Positions 41,122 to 52,853 of a stretch of DNA of 64,000 bases are shown piece after piece. The stretch lies in contig NZ_CP034726.1 of NCBI RefSeq assembly GCF_004359375.1, positions 1,302,001 to 1,366,000 of the forward strand, given 5' to 3'. The DNA comes from Acetilactobacillus jinshanensis. Lineage in GTDB: Bacteria > Bacillota > Bacilli > Lactobacillales > Lactobacillaceae. The notes under the pieces were generated by a model. That model was not told the origin of the DNA. It was given only the letters and a program-made list of their open reading frames with translations, and did no database searches. The position numbers and the translations under genes are program-made. Every line of letters starts with the position of its first letter. Within the stretch, counting starts at the first letter, position 1.

Positions 41122-42003
41122 CTATTTTTTAAACTTTAAGATAATTGATCGAATCGATTGCTTATGAGTTAATTTCAAAGATCTCTGATTAATCTTTGCA
41201 CTTAATGGCGATTCGTTACTTACATCCACCTGAATTTGCTTAGCTTTAGCAGGTACTTTAATGGCTTTAACCCGCTTGGCTTTCAATTCAAACGGTGTCG
41301 CAACTTTATCATCAGTTTTAACTGAAACTTGAATCGGTTGCGTGCTTCTTAACCTTAAGTGCAACGGTTTAATCTTAGTATTAATTTGATAACTTAATTT
41401 AGTGTCCGTAGCCGATTGCCGACGAATCTTTAACTGAGGTCGTTTCTTAACGTGCTTATGGACTTTCTTTTTATGGACGGGCTTTGCTGAAGTCGCACCG
41501 GAAAATGATGTTGAGTGCTCACCCGAATTTGTCGTCAAACCATTATGATAATGTGCGGCAACGACCCAGATACCAACTAACACGATCACCACGATTACGA
41601 TCATGGTGAATAACGGAATGTATTTTCTGACGGCCGAATGTCGATTTCGAATCCGCTGTTTTTCGGCATTCACTAATAACTTATCTTTACTAACGTTGTT
41701 GATATAGTTTGGATCCTGAAAATCAGGTAACTTATTATTAAAGCGCCGAAGTAATTCAATTCCGTTGATCCCAACGGTATCCGCATACTTCTTAATAAAG
41801 GCTCGAACGTAAAAATCACCGGGTAAATCTTTGTAATTCCCCGTTTCAACATCTTTTAAATATCGAGACTTAATCTTTGTGATTTGATATAAATCATTCA
41901 AGGAATAATTTTTCTTTAAGCGAGCTTGACGAAGAATTTGGCCAATCTTAATGACCGCTGAATTCTTCTTAACTTGCTTTGATCCTTGTTTACGTTTTCC
42001 CAT
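41122..42003 (-). CDS. rodZ: RodZ-like cytoskeletal membrane protein (YmfM)
   Basis: A 293-residue protein: an N-terminal helix-turn-helix that binds MreB (about residues 20-85, GQILRQARLKKNYSLNDLYQ), a basic juxtamembrane stretch, one membrane helix (132-151, TMIVIVVIVLVGIWVV), a Lys/His-rich linker (KKKVHKHVKKRPQ) and an outer beta-rich domain. This is RodZ architecture. It usually lies with ymfF/ymfH upstream; these are absent and minD is the upstream neighbour instead. Confidence 0.88.
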   Translation of the reverse strand: MGKRKQGSKQVKKNSAVIKIGQILRQARLKKNYSLNDLYQITKIKSRYLKDVETGNYKDLPGDFYVRAFIKKYADTVGINGIELLRRFNNKLPDFQDPNYINNVSKDKLLVNAEKQRIRNRHSAVRKYIPLFTMIVIVVIVLVGIWVVAAHYHNGLTTNSGEHSTSFSGATSAKPVHKKKVHKHVKKRPQLKIRRQSATDTKLSYQINTKIKPLHLRLRSTQPIQVSVKTDDKVATPFELKAKRVKAIKVPAKAKQIQVDVSNESPLSAKINQRSLKLTHKQSIRSIILKFKK

Positions 42004-42073
42004 TCAAATTACTCCACTTGTTCATATAATTTTCATTTTAATTATAGCATAATCAACATTCTCTAAAAATAAC

Positions 42074-42109
42074 CAAAATAAAAAGCTCCCGTTAAATCAG
42101 GAGCTTCCA
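42074..42109 (-). terminator. Terminator after minD
   Basis: Stem AAGCTCC(T)/(G)GGAGCTT followed by TTTATTTT on the minus strand. Confidence 0.8.
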
Positions 42110-42136
42110 TTAATTATTTAGATTTCAAACTAATTT

Positions 42137-42946
42137 TTAAAAGATCCGTTTAAAGAACAGTCCGATTCGACGCCACATTGATGGTTTAATTGGTGAATCC
42201 AACTTCATTAATGGGACGGTCTGACCTTCTAAACGACGAGCGATGTTTCGATAACCTTGAGATGCTGGGTTATCGGCATTCAATACGATGGGTTCCCCAT
42301 GATTTGAAGTACTAATTACAGCGTCATCATCAAAGACAATCCCTAATAAATCAATCCCTAAATGTTCGGTAATACCATCAAAATCCATGATGTCACCTTC
42401 AGCGATCATATTGGGACGAATTCGATTAATGATTAACTTCGGGGCTTCCTTTAACGGATGTTCTTCTAATAAACCGATTACTCGATCAGCATCTCGAACG
42501 GCAGAAATTTCGGGGGTGGTAACAATAATGGCTTCATCAGCACCGGCAACGGAATCCATAAAGCCTTGTTCAATCCCAGCAGGACAGTCAATAAAGACGT
42601 AGTCAAAATTAGGCTTTAATTCATCAACGATCTTCTTAACGTCCTGTGGACTAAGTGCAGTTTTATCCGTACTTTCAGCGGCTGGTAATAGATATAATAA
42701 GTCATCAAATCGCTTATCCTTTACCAGAGCTTGACGTAAATGAACACGGCCACGGGCAACATCCACGATATTATACATAATTCGATTATCTAAACCTAAG
42801 ATAACGTCTAAATTACGTAATCCAATATCCATATCGACCATGCAGACACGTTTACCCATAAGTGCTAACGCGATACCGATATTAGCCGTGGAAGTCGTCT
42901 TACCAACTCCACCTTTACCGGAAGTAATAACGATTGCTTTTCCCAT
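42137..42946 (-). CDS. minD: Septum site-determining ATPase MinD
   Basis: A 269-residue deviant Walker ATPase with KGGVGKTT at residues 10-17, DMDIGLRNLD and the DCPAGIE switch. The C-terminal amphipathic helix (PSMWRRIGLFFKRIF) should bind the membrane. With MinC it keeps FtsZ from assembling at the poles. Start and minC stop share one base (TAATG). Confidence 0.96.
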   Translation of the reverse strand: MGKAIVITSGKGGVGKTTSTANIGIALALMGKRVCMVDMDIGLRNLDVILGLDNRIMYNIVDVARGRVHLRQALVKDKRFDDLLYLLPAAESTDKTALSPQDVKKIVDELKPNFDYVFIDCPAGIEQGFMDSVAGADEAIIVTTPEISAVRDADRVIGLLEEHPLKEAPKLIINRIRPNMIAEGDIMDFDGITEHLGIDLLGIVFDDDAVISTSNHGEPIVLNADNPASQGYRNIARRLEGQTVPLMKLDSPIKPSMWRRIGLFFKRIF

Positions 42947-43614
42947 TACATTATTCCCCCAATTCGATTATAAAATTTAGGATTAATTTTTCTTAAATTA
43001 GCCGTCTTGCCATAGCTTAAGATATGTAGATCATTAACATAAGCTACGGTTTGATTAGATGCTGGAATTTGACGATCAGCAATCACGTCAAATTGTTCAC
43101 CAATTCGAACTTGCTGAGCACTATGCAGATCACCAATAATCAATTTATCTTCAGAACTCGGAAAGCCAGCATGAACGATGCCTTCAACATTACCCATCAA
43201 ATAAATATTACCATCGGTGTATAAGCGACCGCCCTGATGGATATTACCAAAAAAGAGCACGTCACCGTGCATCCGATATGATTGACCATTACGAATGGTT
43301 TTACTAATCACATGGACGTTGTGACGTTCTCTCAAATGATACGAATCAATCGTAGTGATTACGTTTGATTTAATGTCCTTTAAGCCGAATTCAGGGTACT
43401 TTTTAAAAACATTTTTCAACGTACTAATTTCTCGATAAGAAAATAATCGATTCCCCGTCAGGACCGTAAAATTAATTTTATGACGCGGGTCAGAATTTTT
43501 ACCAAAACGCGCTAATAAAGATTTGAGTTCAGAATTAATCTTATCGATTCCACTTGCAGAATTAAGAAATAATTCATATCCATCTTGTGTTCCCTTTAAA
43601 GTAATTGCTCTCAA
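42946..43614 (-). CDS. minC: Septum formation inhibitor MinC
   Basis: A 222-residue FtsZ inhibitor. The N-terminal domain (residues 1-100) is weakly conserved; the C-terminal beta-helix has GDVLFFGNIHQGGRLYTDG and IYLMGNVEGIVHAGF, the MinD-binding face. Directly coupled to minD downstream; mreD precedes it by 18 bases. Confidence 0.93.
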   Translation of the reverse strand: MRAITLKGTQDGYELFLNSASGIDKINSELKSLLARFGKNSDPRHKINFTVLTGNRLFSYREISTLKNVFKKYPEFGLKDIKSNVITTIDSYHLRERHNVHVISKTIRNGQSYRMHGDVLFFGNIHQGGRLYTDGNIYLMGNVEGIVHAGFPSSEDKLIIGDLHSAQQVRIGEQFDVIADRQIPASNQTVAYVNDLHILSYGKTANLRKINPKFYNRIGGIM

Positions 43615-43632
43615 GATTAATTCTCCTCTAAA

Positions 43633-44169
43633 TTATCCTTGCTGACAATAATTATATAACCTCTGAATGGGGTAATATAAGATCGCAAAAAGAATTGCGT
43701 TTAAGATCAGGGTCGGAACAGCACTGTAAAGAACAAAATTCATTCCTGCATACGCTGCAACACCCGTGATTCGACTAACGACTTGATCAGCAAGATCACC
43801 TAAGAACAAAACGATAATCAAATCAATCAAATAAATTACAAAAGCACTAATAAAATTAATCGAAAAGTATCGATACATGGCCCTAGTACAATAAACTACT
43901 AGAGGGAAAATAATTATAAATACGCCCCAGATACCGACATAATACCAATCAAACACGGCACCCAGTAACGTAGCCCAGCCTTCTAGATGAAGGTTATAAT
44001 CATTCACAAAGAAAACAGCCATGACGAGCCAAAATAAAGATAGGTACGGAACCACTGAGTAAGATTTAAACAGGACCGACATTAAATTATAAGAAACCGA
44101 TCCATCCAAGAAGAACGCAATTAACAATCCAATTGGAAAAACGTACTTTAATGACGAATTCTTAATCAT
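43633..44169 (-). CDS. mreD: Rod shape-determining protein MreD
   Basis: A 178-residue protein with five to six membrane helices, hydrophobic throughout, and the position mreB-mreC-mreD-minC-minD typical of Bacilli. It is part of the elongasome. Individual motifs in MreD are weak, so the call leans on length, topology and neighbours. Confidence 0.88.
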   Translation of the reverse strand: MIKNSSLKYVFPIGLLIAFFLDGSVSYNLMSVLFKSYSVVPYLSLFWLVMAVFFVNDYNLHLEGWATLLGAVFDWYYVGIWGVFIIIFPLVVYCTRAMYRYFSINFISAFVIYLIDLIIVLFLGDLADQVVSRITGVAAYAGMNFVLYSAVPTLILNAILFAILYYPIQRLYNYCQQG

Positions 44170-44180
44170 AAACGATTCCT

Positions 44181-45032
44181 CTATTCATCTTTACCAACAA
44201 CGGTTACCGTTTCAATATCATTCAAATTAGCGGCAGGTTTAATGTAAACTTCTTTAGATAGACCGTAATCATCTGAAGTTACTTTGGAAACTTTGCCGAC
44301 GTATAAGCCTTTAGGCATGATGCCACCCAATCCATTGGTTGACACTTTATCACCACGTTTTAGTTTACCTTTAGTGGTAATATTACCCATCTTAATGCGG
44401 TTAGTTCCTCGATCGTAACCGGTTATGATCCCGTTAACGTTTTTACCGTGTTTACTATGAATCTGGATCGCAAATCGGTTAGCGGAACCACTGTTATCAG
44501 TAATCAATTCAACTTTACTGTTGGTCTTATTGACTTCAGCAATTCGACCGATTAATCCAGACGCCACGATTACAGGCATGTTCTTTTTAATTCCGGAACT
44601 TTCACCCTTGTTGATTATAATCTGATTTTGCCAATTGGATGGAGTTCGGGTCATAATCGATGCGTTAACAGATTTATAATCGGTTAAACTATGTCCTAAA
44701 TGAAGTTGCTGCTTTAATCGAGTATTTTCATTTTGCAGGGCTTGATTACGAACTTGAGTTGATACAACAGTATCAACTCGTTTCTTTAACTTCTGATTCT
44801 CTTGATAGGTACTTAAAAGACCACCAATTGAATCAAAGCCACGATGAATACCATTAGTTGGGATGGTGATAACACGGTTAGTGAAGCCAACCACGTCGTT
44901 ACCAAACTGCTGAATTAATGGTGGTGTTGATCGACGATTACGAACGTTTACCGATAATGTTATTAAGCCTAAACAAACAATTAGACATAAAATAGCGATT
45001 ACTAATTTTCGATTAGAGAAAAACTTCCTCAT
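44181..45032 (-). CDS. mreC: Rod shape-determining protein MreC
   Basis: A 283-residue protein: N-terminal membrane helix (about 10-26), coiled coil (70-110, QENQKLKKRVDTVV...ENTRLKQQL), then the beta-barrel domain with VASGLIGRIAEVNK and DYGLSKEVYIKP. It links MreB to wall-synthesis enzymes outside the membrane. Confidence 0.95.
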   Translation of the reverse strand: MRKFFSNRKLVIAILCLIVCLGLITLSVNVRNRRSTPPLIQQFGNDVVGFTNRVITIPTNGIHRGFDSIGGLLSTYQENQKLKKRVDTVVSTQVRNQALQNENTRLKQQLHLGHSLTDYKSVNASIMTRTPSNWQNQIIINKGESSGIKKNMPVIVASGLIGRIAEVNKTNSKVELITDNSGSANRFAIQIHSKHGKNVNGIITGYDRGTNRIKMGNITTKGKLKRGDKVSTNGLGGIMPKGLYVGKVSKVTSDDYGLSKEVYIKPAANLNDIETVTVVGKDE

Positions 45033-45080
45033 AATGGGCCTCCATCACGTCATTTAATGTGCAATAAACCAGTTGCTGGC

Positions 45081-46088
45081 TTATTTACGTTTACGAATGG
45101 CGTTGATACTACTCAATGATTTACCGGTACCAATGGCAACACAATCCATTGGATGTTTAGCGATTGATACTGGTACTCGAGTTGCCTTGGAAATTACGTC
45201 AGCGATGTTCTTCAATAAAGCACCACCACCGGTCAATACGATACCATGGTCAATTACATCGGAAGCAATTTCAGGAGAAGTTTCTTCTAACGTTTCTTTA
45301 ACGGCACTAATGATACCTTCAATGGGTTCATGCATTGCTTTAGCAACGTCAACCGCAGAGACCTTGGTCGTCTTTGGTAAACCAGTTAATAAATAACGAC
45401 CACGAACGGTCATGTCATCAATCTTCTTAGCGTCTTCAATTGAAGCAGAACCAATATCCCACTTGATCTTTTCAGCAGTTCGTTCACCGATTAATAAGTT
45501 ATAATGCTGACGAATGTAGTTAGCAATGGCGCTGTTTAACTTATCACCAGCAATTCGAACGGACTGGCTAGATACAATTCCGCCTAAAGAAATGGTGGCA
45601 ATATCAGTAGTACCACCACCAATATCAACAACCATGCTACCAGTTGGGTCCATAACCGGTAAACCGGCACCAATCGCAGCAGCAAATGGTTCTTCGATTA
45701 CATAAGCACCTTTAGCTCCGGCAACTCTAGTTGCATCAATTACGGCTCGTTTTTCAACAGCTGTAACGCTGCTAGGTACACAAACCATAACATAAGGACG
45801 ACCTGCAGCATGACCTAAAGCCTTATTCATATAGTACTTCAGCATGGCAACCGTGGTGTCATAATCAGCGATCACACCATCCTTCATTGGTCGAATGGCT
45901 TTAATACTAGCTGGGGTTCGGCCAATCATATCGCGGGCTTCGTTACCAACGGCAACGACGTGGCCCGTTTTAGTACTTTTGGCAACTACGGACGGTTCAC
46001 GTAGAACAATCCCCTTGCCTTCAACATAAACAATGGTGTTTGCAGTACCTAAATCGATACCGACGTTTTTTGTTCCAAATCCAAACAA
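45081..46088 (-). CDS. mreB: Actin-like rod-shape protein MreB
   Basis: A 335-residue bacterial actin. Phosphate 1 loop [13 protein letters not shown] (residues 9-21), the connect and phosphate 2 region [11 protein letters not shown], and [11 protein letters not shown] near the C-terminus are all present. It directs sidewall synthesis, indicating a rod-shaped cell. Confidence 0.97.
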   Translation of the reverse strand: MFGFGTKNVGIDLGTANTIVYVEGKGIVLREPSVVAKSTKTGHVVAVGNEARDMIGRTPASIKAIRPMKDGVIADYDTTVAMLKYYMNKALGHAAGRPYVMVCVPSSVTAVEKRAVIDATRVAGAKGAYVIEEPFAAAIGAGLPVMDPTGSMVVDIGGGTTDIATISLGGIVSSQSVRIAGDKLNSAIANYIRQHYNLLIGERTAEKIKWDIGSASIEDAKKIDDMTVRGRYLLTGLPKTTKVSAVDVAKAMHEPIEGIISAVKETLEETSPEIASDVIDHGIVLTGGGALLKNIADVISKATRVPVSIAKHPMDCVAIGTGKSLSSINAIRKRK

Positions 46089-46128
46089 AACTATTCATCC
46101 CTTCATACTTCATTTAACTCGTTTAAAT

Positions 46129-47451
46129 TTAAGAATTTTTTTGATTTATAAATAACGGCCTTACGTTGGATATAAAATATAAGGATCCAGTAATTAATAA
46201 TACATCATCCTGCGACATCATGGAAACTGTCTGGACAATTGCCTGCTTCCAATTTGGGATGTATTTAATGGGATGCTTAGCTTTTACATCTTCAGCTAAT
46301 GGCTTTAAATCAGCAGCACCACGATGACCTGGACCGTGAAATTCAGTTAACACCAAGTGAACGTTATGAATCTGACTCAAAATCTTAACCATTTGCTGAT
46401 ATTGTTTATCAGCAAAAATAGCTAAAATTACGTAAACATCACGTTGCGCAAATCGTTTACTAAGGATCGGCTGAATAGCCTTAATTGCTGGAACGTTGTG
46501 TGCACCGTCAATCACCACGATCGGCGAACCGTTAAGCCGTTCAAAACGACCGGCCCAGAAAGTGCCAGCAAGGCCCTTTCGAATAATATTTGGATCAACA
46601 TGCAAACCGTTAACTCGGCAGTACTGAAGATAAGTTTCCACAGCAACGGCGGCATTATCAATTTCATAGGTGCCGACCATTTGGATCTTAGCCCGATGTA
46701 AACTCAAGCCCTTTGATTTAAAATCAAAGATTTCGTTCCAGCCCGTTGGCTGATGATGTTTAATTAAGAAGTCTCGTCCTAAGATCGATAGATGACTATG
46801 TTTTTTAGCAGCCGTCTTCTTAATCACGTCTAACGGAGCTTTACTAATTCGACCAGCAACCACGGGTTTCCCTTGCTTGATAATGCCAGCCTTTTGATAA
46901 GCAATCTTAGGTAACGTATCACCCAGGATCTTCATGTGATCCCAGCTAACGGTTGTAATTGCAGAGACGTCAGGAATTAAAACGTTGGTCGAATCATAAC
47001 GGCCACCGATCCCAACTTCGACGATCACAACGTCAGCATGATGTTCAGCAAAATATTTGAACATCATTGCTGTGATCACTTCAAATTCAGTTGGACCACC
47101 ATCGGGCAACGCTTTATCCAACGCTTCTGCCACCGGGGCAACGGCCTTGGCTAGGCGAAGAATTGTTGAATTACTGACGGGCTTGCCATTAACACTAATC
47201 CGCTCGTTGAACGTCACTAAATACGGTGACGTAAAAGTACCGACCGAATAACCAGACTGCTGGAAAAGATTTCGTAGAAAAGTAACTACGGATCCCTTCC
47301 CGTTAGTTCCAGTTACATGGATCATGTGCTTAATTTTATTTTGCGGATTACCCAATTTTTTCATGAATAATCGCATTCGATCCAACGTTGGATCTCGTTT
47401 AAATTTATGACGACTCGCGATAAACGCTAACGCATCATGATAAGTATTCAT
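46129..47451 (-). CDS. folC: Folylpolyglutamate synthase / dihydrofolate synthase
   Basis: A 440-residue Mur-ligase-like enzyme. The P-loop is VTGTNGKGSV (residues 45-54), followed by the omega-loop and the ITTVSWDHMKILGDTLPKIA and YQKAGIIK segments with the carbamylated Lys. VIDGAHN marks the C-terminal domain. It adds glutamate to folates. It sits 11 bases after valS, as in other lactobacilli, so it falls under the valS T-box. Confidence 0.95.
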   Translation of the reverse strand: MNTYHDALAFIASRHKFKRDPTLDRMRLFMKKLGNPQNKIKHMIHVTGTNGKGSVVTFLRNLFQQSGYSVGTFTSPYLVTFNERISVNGKPVSNSTILRLAKAVAPVAEALDKALPDGGPTEFEVITAMMFKYFAEHHADVVIVEVGIGGRYDSTNVLIPDVSAITTVSWDHMKILGDTLPKIAYQKAGIIKQGKPVVAGRISKAPLDVIKKTAAKKHSHLSILGRDFLIKHHQPTGWNEIFDFKSKGLSLHRAKIQMVGTYEIDNAAVAVETYLQYCRVNGLHVDPNIIRKGLAGTFWAGRFERLNGSPIVVIDGAHNVPAIKAIQPILSKRFAQRDVYVILAIFADKQYQQMVKILSQIHNVHLVLTEFHGPGHRGAADLKPLAEDVKAKHPIKYIPNWKQAIVQTVSMMSQDDVLLITGSLYFISNVRPLFINQKNS

Positions 47452-47462
47452 GAAATCCTTCT

Positions 47463-50123
47463 TTATTTTTGACTGTTATTAATCGTAGCTAAACGTTTCT
47501 TAGCGGCATTTAACTTTGATAAGTTAGCGGCTTTCTTAGCTTTTTCGTTATCAACTAACTTCTTTGGAGCGTTCTTTACAAAGCCCTGGTTAGCTAACAT
47601 CTTTTCAGAACGTTTAACTTCATGGGTGAAGTTATCGATCTGATCCTTAGTCCGCTTAACTTCAGCTTTCATGTCAACTAACTCGGACAGTGGAATACTA
47701 ACCTGAGCATTATCCATAACACTGGTCATGGCTAACTTAGGTACCTGAACATCACTGCCAACTTTGAATTCCTTTGGATGGCAGAAGCGCTGAATGTAAT
47801 CGTAGTTCTTCTTAAAGACTTGCTTTAAGGTTGGATCATTCGTCTTGATTAAGATGTTGACACTGCTGGACATCTTGGCATTGACTTCAGCCCGGATGTT
47901 ACGAACGGTCTTAATCAAATCGATTAAACGACTCATTTCTTTTTCGGCCTGTGGATCATTGAATTCAGGATGATCAACTGGGTACTTAGCTGTTGCCAAT
48001 GCGTTACCAACATGTGGCATTGCTAACCAGATCTTTTCGGTAACGAATGGCATGACTGGCTGTAATAGACGTAAGGTCTGATCCAATACGTAAGCTAAGA
48101 CGTTCTGAGTATTCTTCTTAGCCTGGGCATCGTCACCAGTTAAAACAGCTTTACTCATTTCAATGTACCAGTCACAGAAGTCATCCCAGATGAAGTCATA
48201 AATGCAACGACCGGCTTCACCGAAGTTGAACTTGTCATACTGTGCAGTGATGTGATTAACAACGTGGTTTAAGCGACTTAAGATCCATCGATCAGCTAAG
48301 TTCATCTGATCACGCGGTGGTAAGACTGGCTTCTTCATGTCACCTAAGTTCATGATGACGTAACGGCTAGCGTTCCAGATCTTGTTAACGAAGTTCCAGG
48401 CTGAGTCCATCTTCTTGTAACTGAACTTAATATCCTGACCTTCGGTAGTTCCGTTAGATAAGAACCAACGTAATGCATCGGCACCGTACTTCTTGATGAC
48501 GTCCATCGGATCGATCCCGTTACCAAGGGATTTACTCATCTTGACACCGTGTTCATCACGAATCAAACCATGTAATAATACATGTTTGAACGGTCGCTTA
48601 CCAGTGAAGTGTAAACTCTGGAAAATCATGCGTGATACCCAGAAGAAGATGATGTCGTAACCAGTAACTAACGTATTGGTTGGGAAGTAACGCTTGTAAT
48701 CATGGGCGTTAGTATCAGGCCAGCCCATGGTTACGAATGGCCATAAGGCACTTGAGAACCACGTATCTAAGACGTCTGGATCTTGTTTCCAGTTTTCAGG
48801 GTCTTTCGGTGCATGTTCACCAACGTAAACCTTACCAGTCTTCTTGTTATACCAAGCAGGAATTCGGTGGCCCCACCATAACTGACGTGAAATACACCAA
48901 TCATGAATGTTGCCCATCCACTGCATAAAGGTATGTTCGAAACGCTTTGGAACGAAGTCAACACGGTTACTAGTCTTTTGATTTTCCATAGCGCGTTTAG
49001 CTAACGGCTTCATACGAACGAACCATTGAGTTGAAAGACGAGCTTCAACCTGAACACCGGTTCGAGATGAATGACCAACGGCATGGACGATTGGTACGAT
49101 CTTGATAATCTTGTTTTCTTTTTTTAAATCGTTAACCATGGCTTTACGAGCCTGGAAACGAGTTAAACCTTCGTATTTTCCGGCGTTAGCGTTCATGGTT
49201 GCGTCTTCGTTCATGGTATTGATTTGTGCTAAGTGATGACGTTTACCAACCTGGAAGTCATTTGGATCATGGGCCGGCGTAATCTTAACCATCCCGGTCC
49301 CAAACTTAGGGTCAGCATGCTGATCAGCAACGATCGGAATCTTACGGCCAACTAACGGTACGACAACGTACTTACCAACGATGTTCTTATAACGTTCATC
49401 ATGAGGATTAACCGCAACGGCAGTATCACCAAACATGGTTTCTGGACGGGTAGTCGCAATTTCAATGTAGTTATGGCCATGGAACTTGGTATCGTCAGCA
49501 AATGGATATTTAACGTGATAGAAGGCACCCTTATCATTGTGATAAGTAACTTCAATATCTGATAAAGCGGTTCGAGCCATCGGGTCCCAGTTAATGATGT
49601 ATTTACCACGGTAGATTAAGCCTTCCTTATATAACTGAACGAAGACTCTACGAACGGCTTTCTTAAAGCCTGCATCCAGGGTAAATCGTTCACGGCTGTA
49701 ATCTAATGAAAGGCCTAACTTAGCCCATTGCTTTTTAATTGTAGCTGCGTAATGATCTTTCCATTTCCAAATCAGAGCGATTTCTTTCTTACGACCTAAG
49801 TCGTAACGGGAAATTCCCTTCTTACGCATTTTAGCTTCAACTTTAGCCTGCGTAGCGATACCAGCATGATCCATCCCTGGTAACCAGAGAGTGTCATAAC
49901 CTTGCATTCGTTTCTGACGGATCAACATATCCTGTAATGTTGTATCCCAAGCATGACCTAAATGAAGCTTACCGGTAACGTTCGGCGGTGGTAATACGAT
50001 TGAATACGGCTTAGCCTTCTGATTACCACTCGGCTTAAAGATTCCTTCCTTAAGCCATTTCTTGTACATACCAGCTTCAACTTCGTTTGGGTTAAATTTC
50101 GTTGACATGTTAACGTTTCTCAT
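47463..50123 (-). CDS. valS: Valyl-tRNA synthetase
   Basis: An 886-residue class I synthetase. HIGH motif as KLHLGHAWD (near residue 52), editing domain with [20 protein letters not shown] as [10 protein letters not shown], anticodon-binding domain with DDFCDWYIE, and the C-terminal coiled coil (from about 810) that clamps tRNA. The ATG at 50123 (MRNVNMS) is favoured by GAGGTG upstream. Controlled by a T-box. Confidence 0.97.
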   Translation of the reverse strand: MRNVNMSTKFNPNEVEAGMYKKWLKEGIFKPSGNQKAKPYSIVLPPPNVTGKLHLGHAWDTTLQDMLIRQKRMQGYDTLWLPGMDHAGIATQAKVEAKMRKKGISRYDLGRKKEIALIWKWKDHYAATIKKQWAKLGLSLDYSRERFTLDAGFKKAVRRVFVQLYKEGLIYRGKYIINWDPMARTALSDIEVTYHNDKGAFYHVKYPFADDTKFHGHNYIEIATTRPETMFGDTAVAVNPHDERYKNIVGKYVVVPLVGRKIPIVADQHADPKFGTGMVKITPAHDPNDFQVGKRHHLAQINTMNEDATMNANAGKYEGLTRFQARKAMVNDLKKENKIIKIVPIVHAVGHSSRTGVQVEARLSTQWFVRMKPLAKRAMENQKTSNRVDFVPKRFEHTFMQWMGNIHDWCISRQLWWGHRIPAWYNKKTGKVYVGEHAPKDPENWKQDPDVLDTWFSSALWPFVTMGWPDTNAHDYKRYFPTNTLVTGYDIIFFWVSRMIFQSLHFTGKRPFKHVLLHGLIRDEHGVKMSKSLGNGIDPMDVIKKYGADALRWFLSNGTTEGQDIKFSYKKMDSAWNFVNKIWNASRYVIMNLGDMKKPVLPPRDQMNLADRWILSRLNHVVNHITAQYDKFNFGEAGRCIYDFIWDDFCDWYIEMSKAVLTGDDAQAKKNTQNVLAYVLDQTLRLLQPVMPFVTEKIWLAMPHVGNALATAKYPVDHPEFNDPQAEKEMSRLIDLIKTVRNIRAEVNAKMSSSVNILIKTNDPTLKQVFKKNYDYIQRFCHPKEFKVGSDVQVPKLAMTSVMDNAQVSIPLSELVDMKAEVKRTKDQIDNFTHEVKRSEKMLANQGFVKNAPKKLVDNEKAKKAANLSKLNAAKKRLATINNSQK

Positions 50124-50170
50124 ATGAAATTCACCTCATTATATTTAAATCAAAAATTAATATTACCAAA

Positions 50171-50416
50171 CAAAAAAGCACTTCTTCCTAACTAACGATA
50201 GGACGAAGTGCTTCCGCGGTACCACCTATTTTAGATTATTTATCATAATCCCACTTAATTTCGTTTAACGATCGTTGATCGGACAGGCCTACTCTGTTCA
50301 GTCCATCTACTCACAAGCTACGTTCACTCTAGCTAATTAAGGGCTTCTCATTAGCGCTCTTTCCCTGTATTAAATTTAGCTAAAATTACTGACTTGCTCT
50401 TAGTATTTATAATTAA
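50171..50416 (-). promoter_or_regulatory. T-box leader of valS-folC
   Basis: T-box sequence AGGTGGTACCGCGG (50215-50226 core) followed by the terminator stem AGCACTTCGTCC/GGAAGAAGTGCT and a T run (50172-50212). It should sense uncharged tRNA-Val; the specifier codon was not resolved. Confidence 0.9.
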
Positions 50417-50445
50417 ATAATAGCTAATATCCTGTGTAGCGTCAA
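50417..50445 (-). promoter_or_regulatory. valS T-box promoter
   Basis: TTGACG (50440-50445) and TATTAT (50417-50422), 17-bp spacer, immediately after the thiI stop. Confidence 0.8.
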
Positions 50446-50450
50446 ATAGA

Positions 50451-51677
50451 TTAAAGCAACTGAGAAAAGATTTTCTTTTGCGAATCCAAGAATTCATCAT
50501 CAGGATGAATCTCAGTGACTTTAGCATTAGCTAAAGCCTGTTTCGTTAAGCCTTTAACATCAATTAACTTTTCGTATTCACGTGATTTTTCAAGATTTGG
50601 CTTAGTCTTAGGAGACGGCGGCGTAAAGATCGTGCAGCAGTCTTCATAAGGCAAAATCGATAATTTGTAGGTTCCTAATTTCTTGGCAATCGCGATGATC
50701 TGGTTCTTATCCATTGATAATAACGGGCGAAGAACGGGTAGTGTCGTGACGTCGTTAATGGCGACCATGCTTTCCAAGGTCTGGGATGCAACCTGACCTA
50801 ATGATTCACCATTGAAGATCCCACTTTCGTGACGCTGAATCGTAACTGCCGCAGCTAATCGATACATCATTCGACGCTGAATTGTCATCAGGTAACCTTC
50901 AGGAACCTTTTCCTTAATTTCTTCCTGAATCTTGGTAAACGGGACCTGAATAAAGTTAATGTGACCACAGTATTTAGCTAAATTAGCCGTCAGTTCTTTA
51001 GCCTTATTTAAAGCCTGTTTACTGGTGTACGGCGGACTGTAGAAATGAACCATGTCCACTCTAACACCACGTTTCATGGCTAGATACGTGGCAACTGGTG
51101 AATCAATTCCACCTGATAACATCAAAGTAGCACGACCCCCAGTACCAACTGGTAAGCCACCGGCACCAGGAATGGTTTCGGTCATTAAGAAGATTCCGTT
51201 AGTTCGAACTTCACAACGAACTACAATGTCGGGGTTCTTCATTTTGGCTTTAATCTTTGGGAAATGCTTAATGACGGTACTTCCTAAAGCATCATTAACG
51301 CCATAAGTATCAAGCGGGAACTTCTTGTCCTGACGCTTAGTACTGATCTTAAACGTCGTTCCGTCGCCATGGTATAATTTCTTAACCATCGCAACGGCAA
51401 CTTTTTTAGCTTTGTCGAGATTCTTATGATTGTCAACTCGAACGACGGGTGAAAAGTTTTCAATTCCAAAGACACCCTTTAAATGATCCATAACTTTAAC
51501 TGGATCATCACCGTTTAAACGGACGTGAAGTCGGTCCCATTGAGCGCTAACGTCCACATTTTTAAAGCTATGCAGAGCATGCTGGACGTTTTTGCCTAAT
51601 TGTCGAATAAAATCGCTTCGATTTTTATGCTTGGTGGACAATTCACCGTAACGCACCATGATCTCAGTGTATTGCAT
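50451..51677 (-). CDS. thiI: tRNA 4-thiouridine synthase ThiI
   Basis: A 408-residue enzyme that makes 4-thiouridine at tRNA position 8 and supplies sulfur for thiazole. N-terminal NFLD and THUMP domains (about 1-170) are followed by the PP-loop ATPase [15 protein letters not shown]. The rhodanese domain of enterobacterial ThiI is lacking, as in other Bacilli, where the adjacent NifS-type desulfurase delivers sulfur directly. It follows that gene by 19 bases. Confidence 0.95.
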   Translation of the reverse strand: MQYTEIMVRYGELSTKHKNRSDFIRQLGKNVQHALHSFKNVDVSAQWDRLHVRLNGDDPVKVMDHLKGVFGIENFSPVVRVDNHKNLDKAKKVAVAMVKKLYHGDGTTFKISTKRQDKKFPLDTYGVNDALGSTVIKHFPKIKAKMKNPDIVVRCEVRTNGIFLMTETIPGAGGLPVGTGGRATLMLSGGIDSPVATYLAMKRGVRVDMVHFYSPPYTSKQALNKAKELTANLAKYCGHINFIQVPFTKIQEEIKEKVPEGYLMTIQRRMMYRLAAAVTIQRHESGIFNGESLGQVASQTLESMVAINDVTTLPVLRPLLSMDKNQIIAIAKKLGTYKLSILPYEDCCTIFTPPSPKTKPNLEKSREYEKLIDVKGLTKQALANAKVTEIHPDDEFLDSQKKIFSQLL

Positions 51678-51696
51678 TGAGTTCGTCCTTTCTTTC

Positions 51697-52842
51697 TTAG
51701 CTTAACTTACTGAATTGCTGATATAATTTATTGAAAACTTGATTAAAGCGTTTGGCTTCAGCAACGGTATTTTGATCGCTTAATGAAATTCGAATTGCGC
51801 TTCGTGAAATCGTTTCTGGAACCTTCATTGCACTTAACGTGTGGGATGGAGCACCGTTCTGTGAAGAACATGCACTGGTGGTCGAAATGTAAATTCCGTA
51901 CTTTTCAAAAGCATGAACTACGGTTTCACCACGGACACCCTTGATTGCAAAGCACAAAATATGCGGTGCAAAGGTATCATCATTCTTAGAAAATACCTGA
52001 ACCTTTGGAAATTTCTTGACGTGATTATAAATTACGCTCTTGACCTGACGCTGATGAGCAATCTTTTTTGGTTCATCCTGCATATCAAGACGGAGTGCTT
52101 TAGCCATTGCAGCAATCCCTGGTAAGTTTTCGGTACCACTGCGCATGCCAAATTCTTGACCACCGCCATCGATTAATGGAGCAAACCGACGGCCATGACG
52201 AGCGTAGATAAAGCCCGTTCCACGTGGTGCATGGAATTTATGACCAGAAACTGCTGCAAAATCAGTTCGACCATTAAAGATCTGTTTTTCAAGGCCTTTA
52301 CCAACGGCTTGAACAGCATCAACATGGAAATTAATCTTTGGGTAATGCTTTAGTAATTGAGCAATTTCTTTAATGGGTTCAATAGTACCAATTTCATTAT
52401 TAATCGCCATTACCGATACCAAAATCGTGGTTGGACGAATTGCGTTCTTCAAATCAGTAATTGAAATGCGACCGTACTTATCAACTGGTAAATATGTGAC
52501 GTCAAAGCCCAATTTCTCTAGGGTATGCATTGAATTATATACGGCCGCATGTTCAACGGAAGTCGTAATAATGTGATTACCGAATTTTCGTTTAGCGAGA
52601 GCTGTACCTTTGATGGCCCAGTTATCACCTTCACTGCCACCACTAGTAAACAGGATTTCACTTGGCTTGACGTGTAGTAAATCAGCAATCTGTTGACGTG
52701 ACTGGTTTAATAAACTATGCGCTTCAGCACCGAAATCATGTAAACTAGATGGATTACCCCAAATTTTATCACTAACGATATCATACGTTTTAAGTGCATC
52801 TGGATTTATCTTGGTGGTAGCACTGTTATCAAAATAAATCAT
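51697..52842 (-). CDS. nifZ: Cysteine desulfurase, NifS/IscS-like (ThiI partner)
   Basis: A 381-residue PLP enzyme that releases persulfide sulfur from cysteine. [22 protein letters not shown], the PLP Lys in [13 protein letters not shown], and the catalytic Cys in [17 protein letters not shown] are intact. The pairing with thiI matches B. subtilis nifZ-thiI, so its main job is probably tRNA thiolation. The gene name is by context. Confidence 0.93.
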   Translation of the reverse strand: MIYFDNSATTKINPDALKTYDIVSDKIWGNPSSLHDFGAEAHSLLNQSRQQIADLLHVKPSEILFTSGGSEGDNWAIKGTALAKRKFGNHIITTSVEHAAVYNSMHTLEKLGFDVTYLPVDKYGRISITDLKNAIRPTTILVSVMAINNEIGTIEPIKEIAQLLKHYPKINFHVDAVQAVGKGLEKQIFNGRTDFAAVSGHKFHAPRGTGFIYARHGRRFAPLIDGGGQEFGMRSGTENLPGIAAMAKALRLDMQDEPKKIAHQRQVKSVIYNHVKKFPKVQVFSKNDDTFAPHILCFAIKGVRGETVVHAFEKYGIYISTTSACSSQNGAPSHTLSAMKVPETISRSAIRISLSDQNTVAEAKRFNQVFNKLYQQFSKLS

Positions 52843-52853
52843 GTAACGACTCC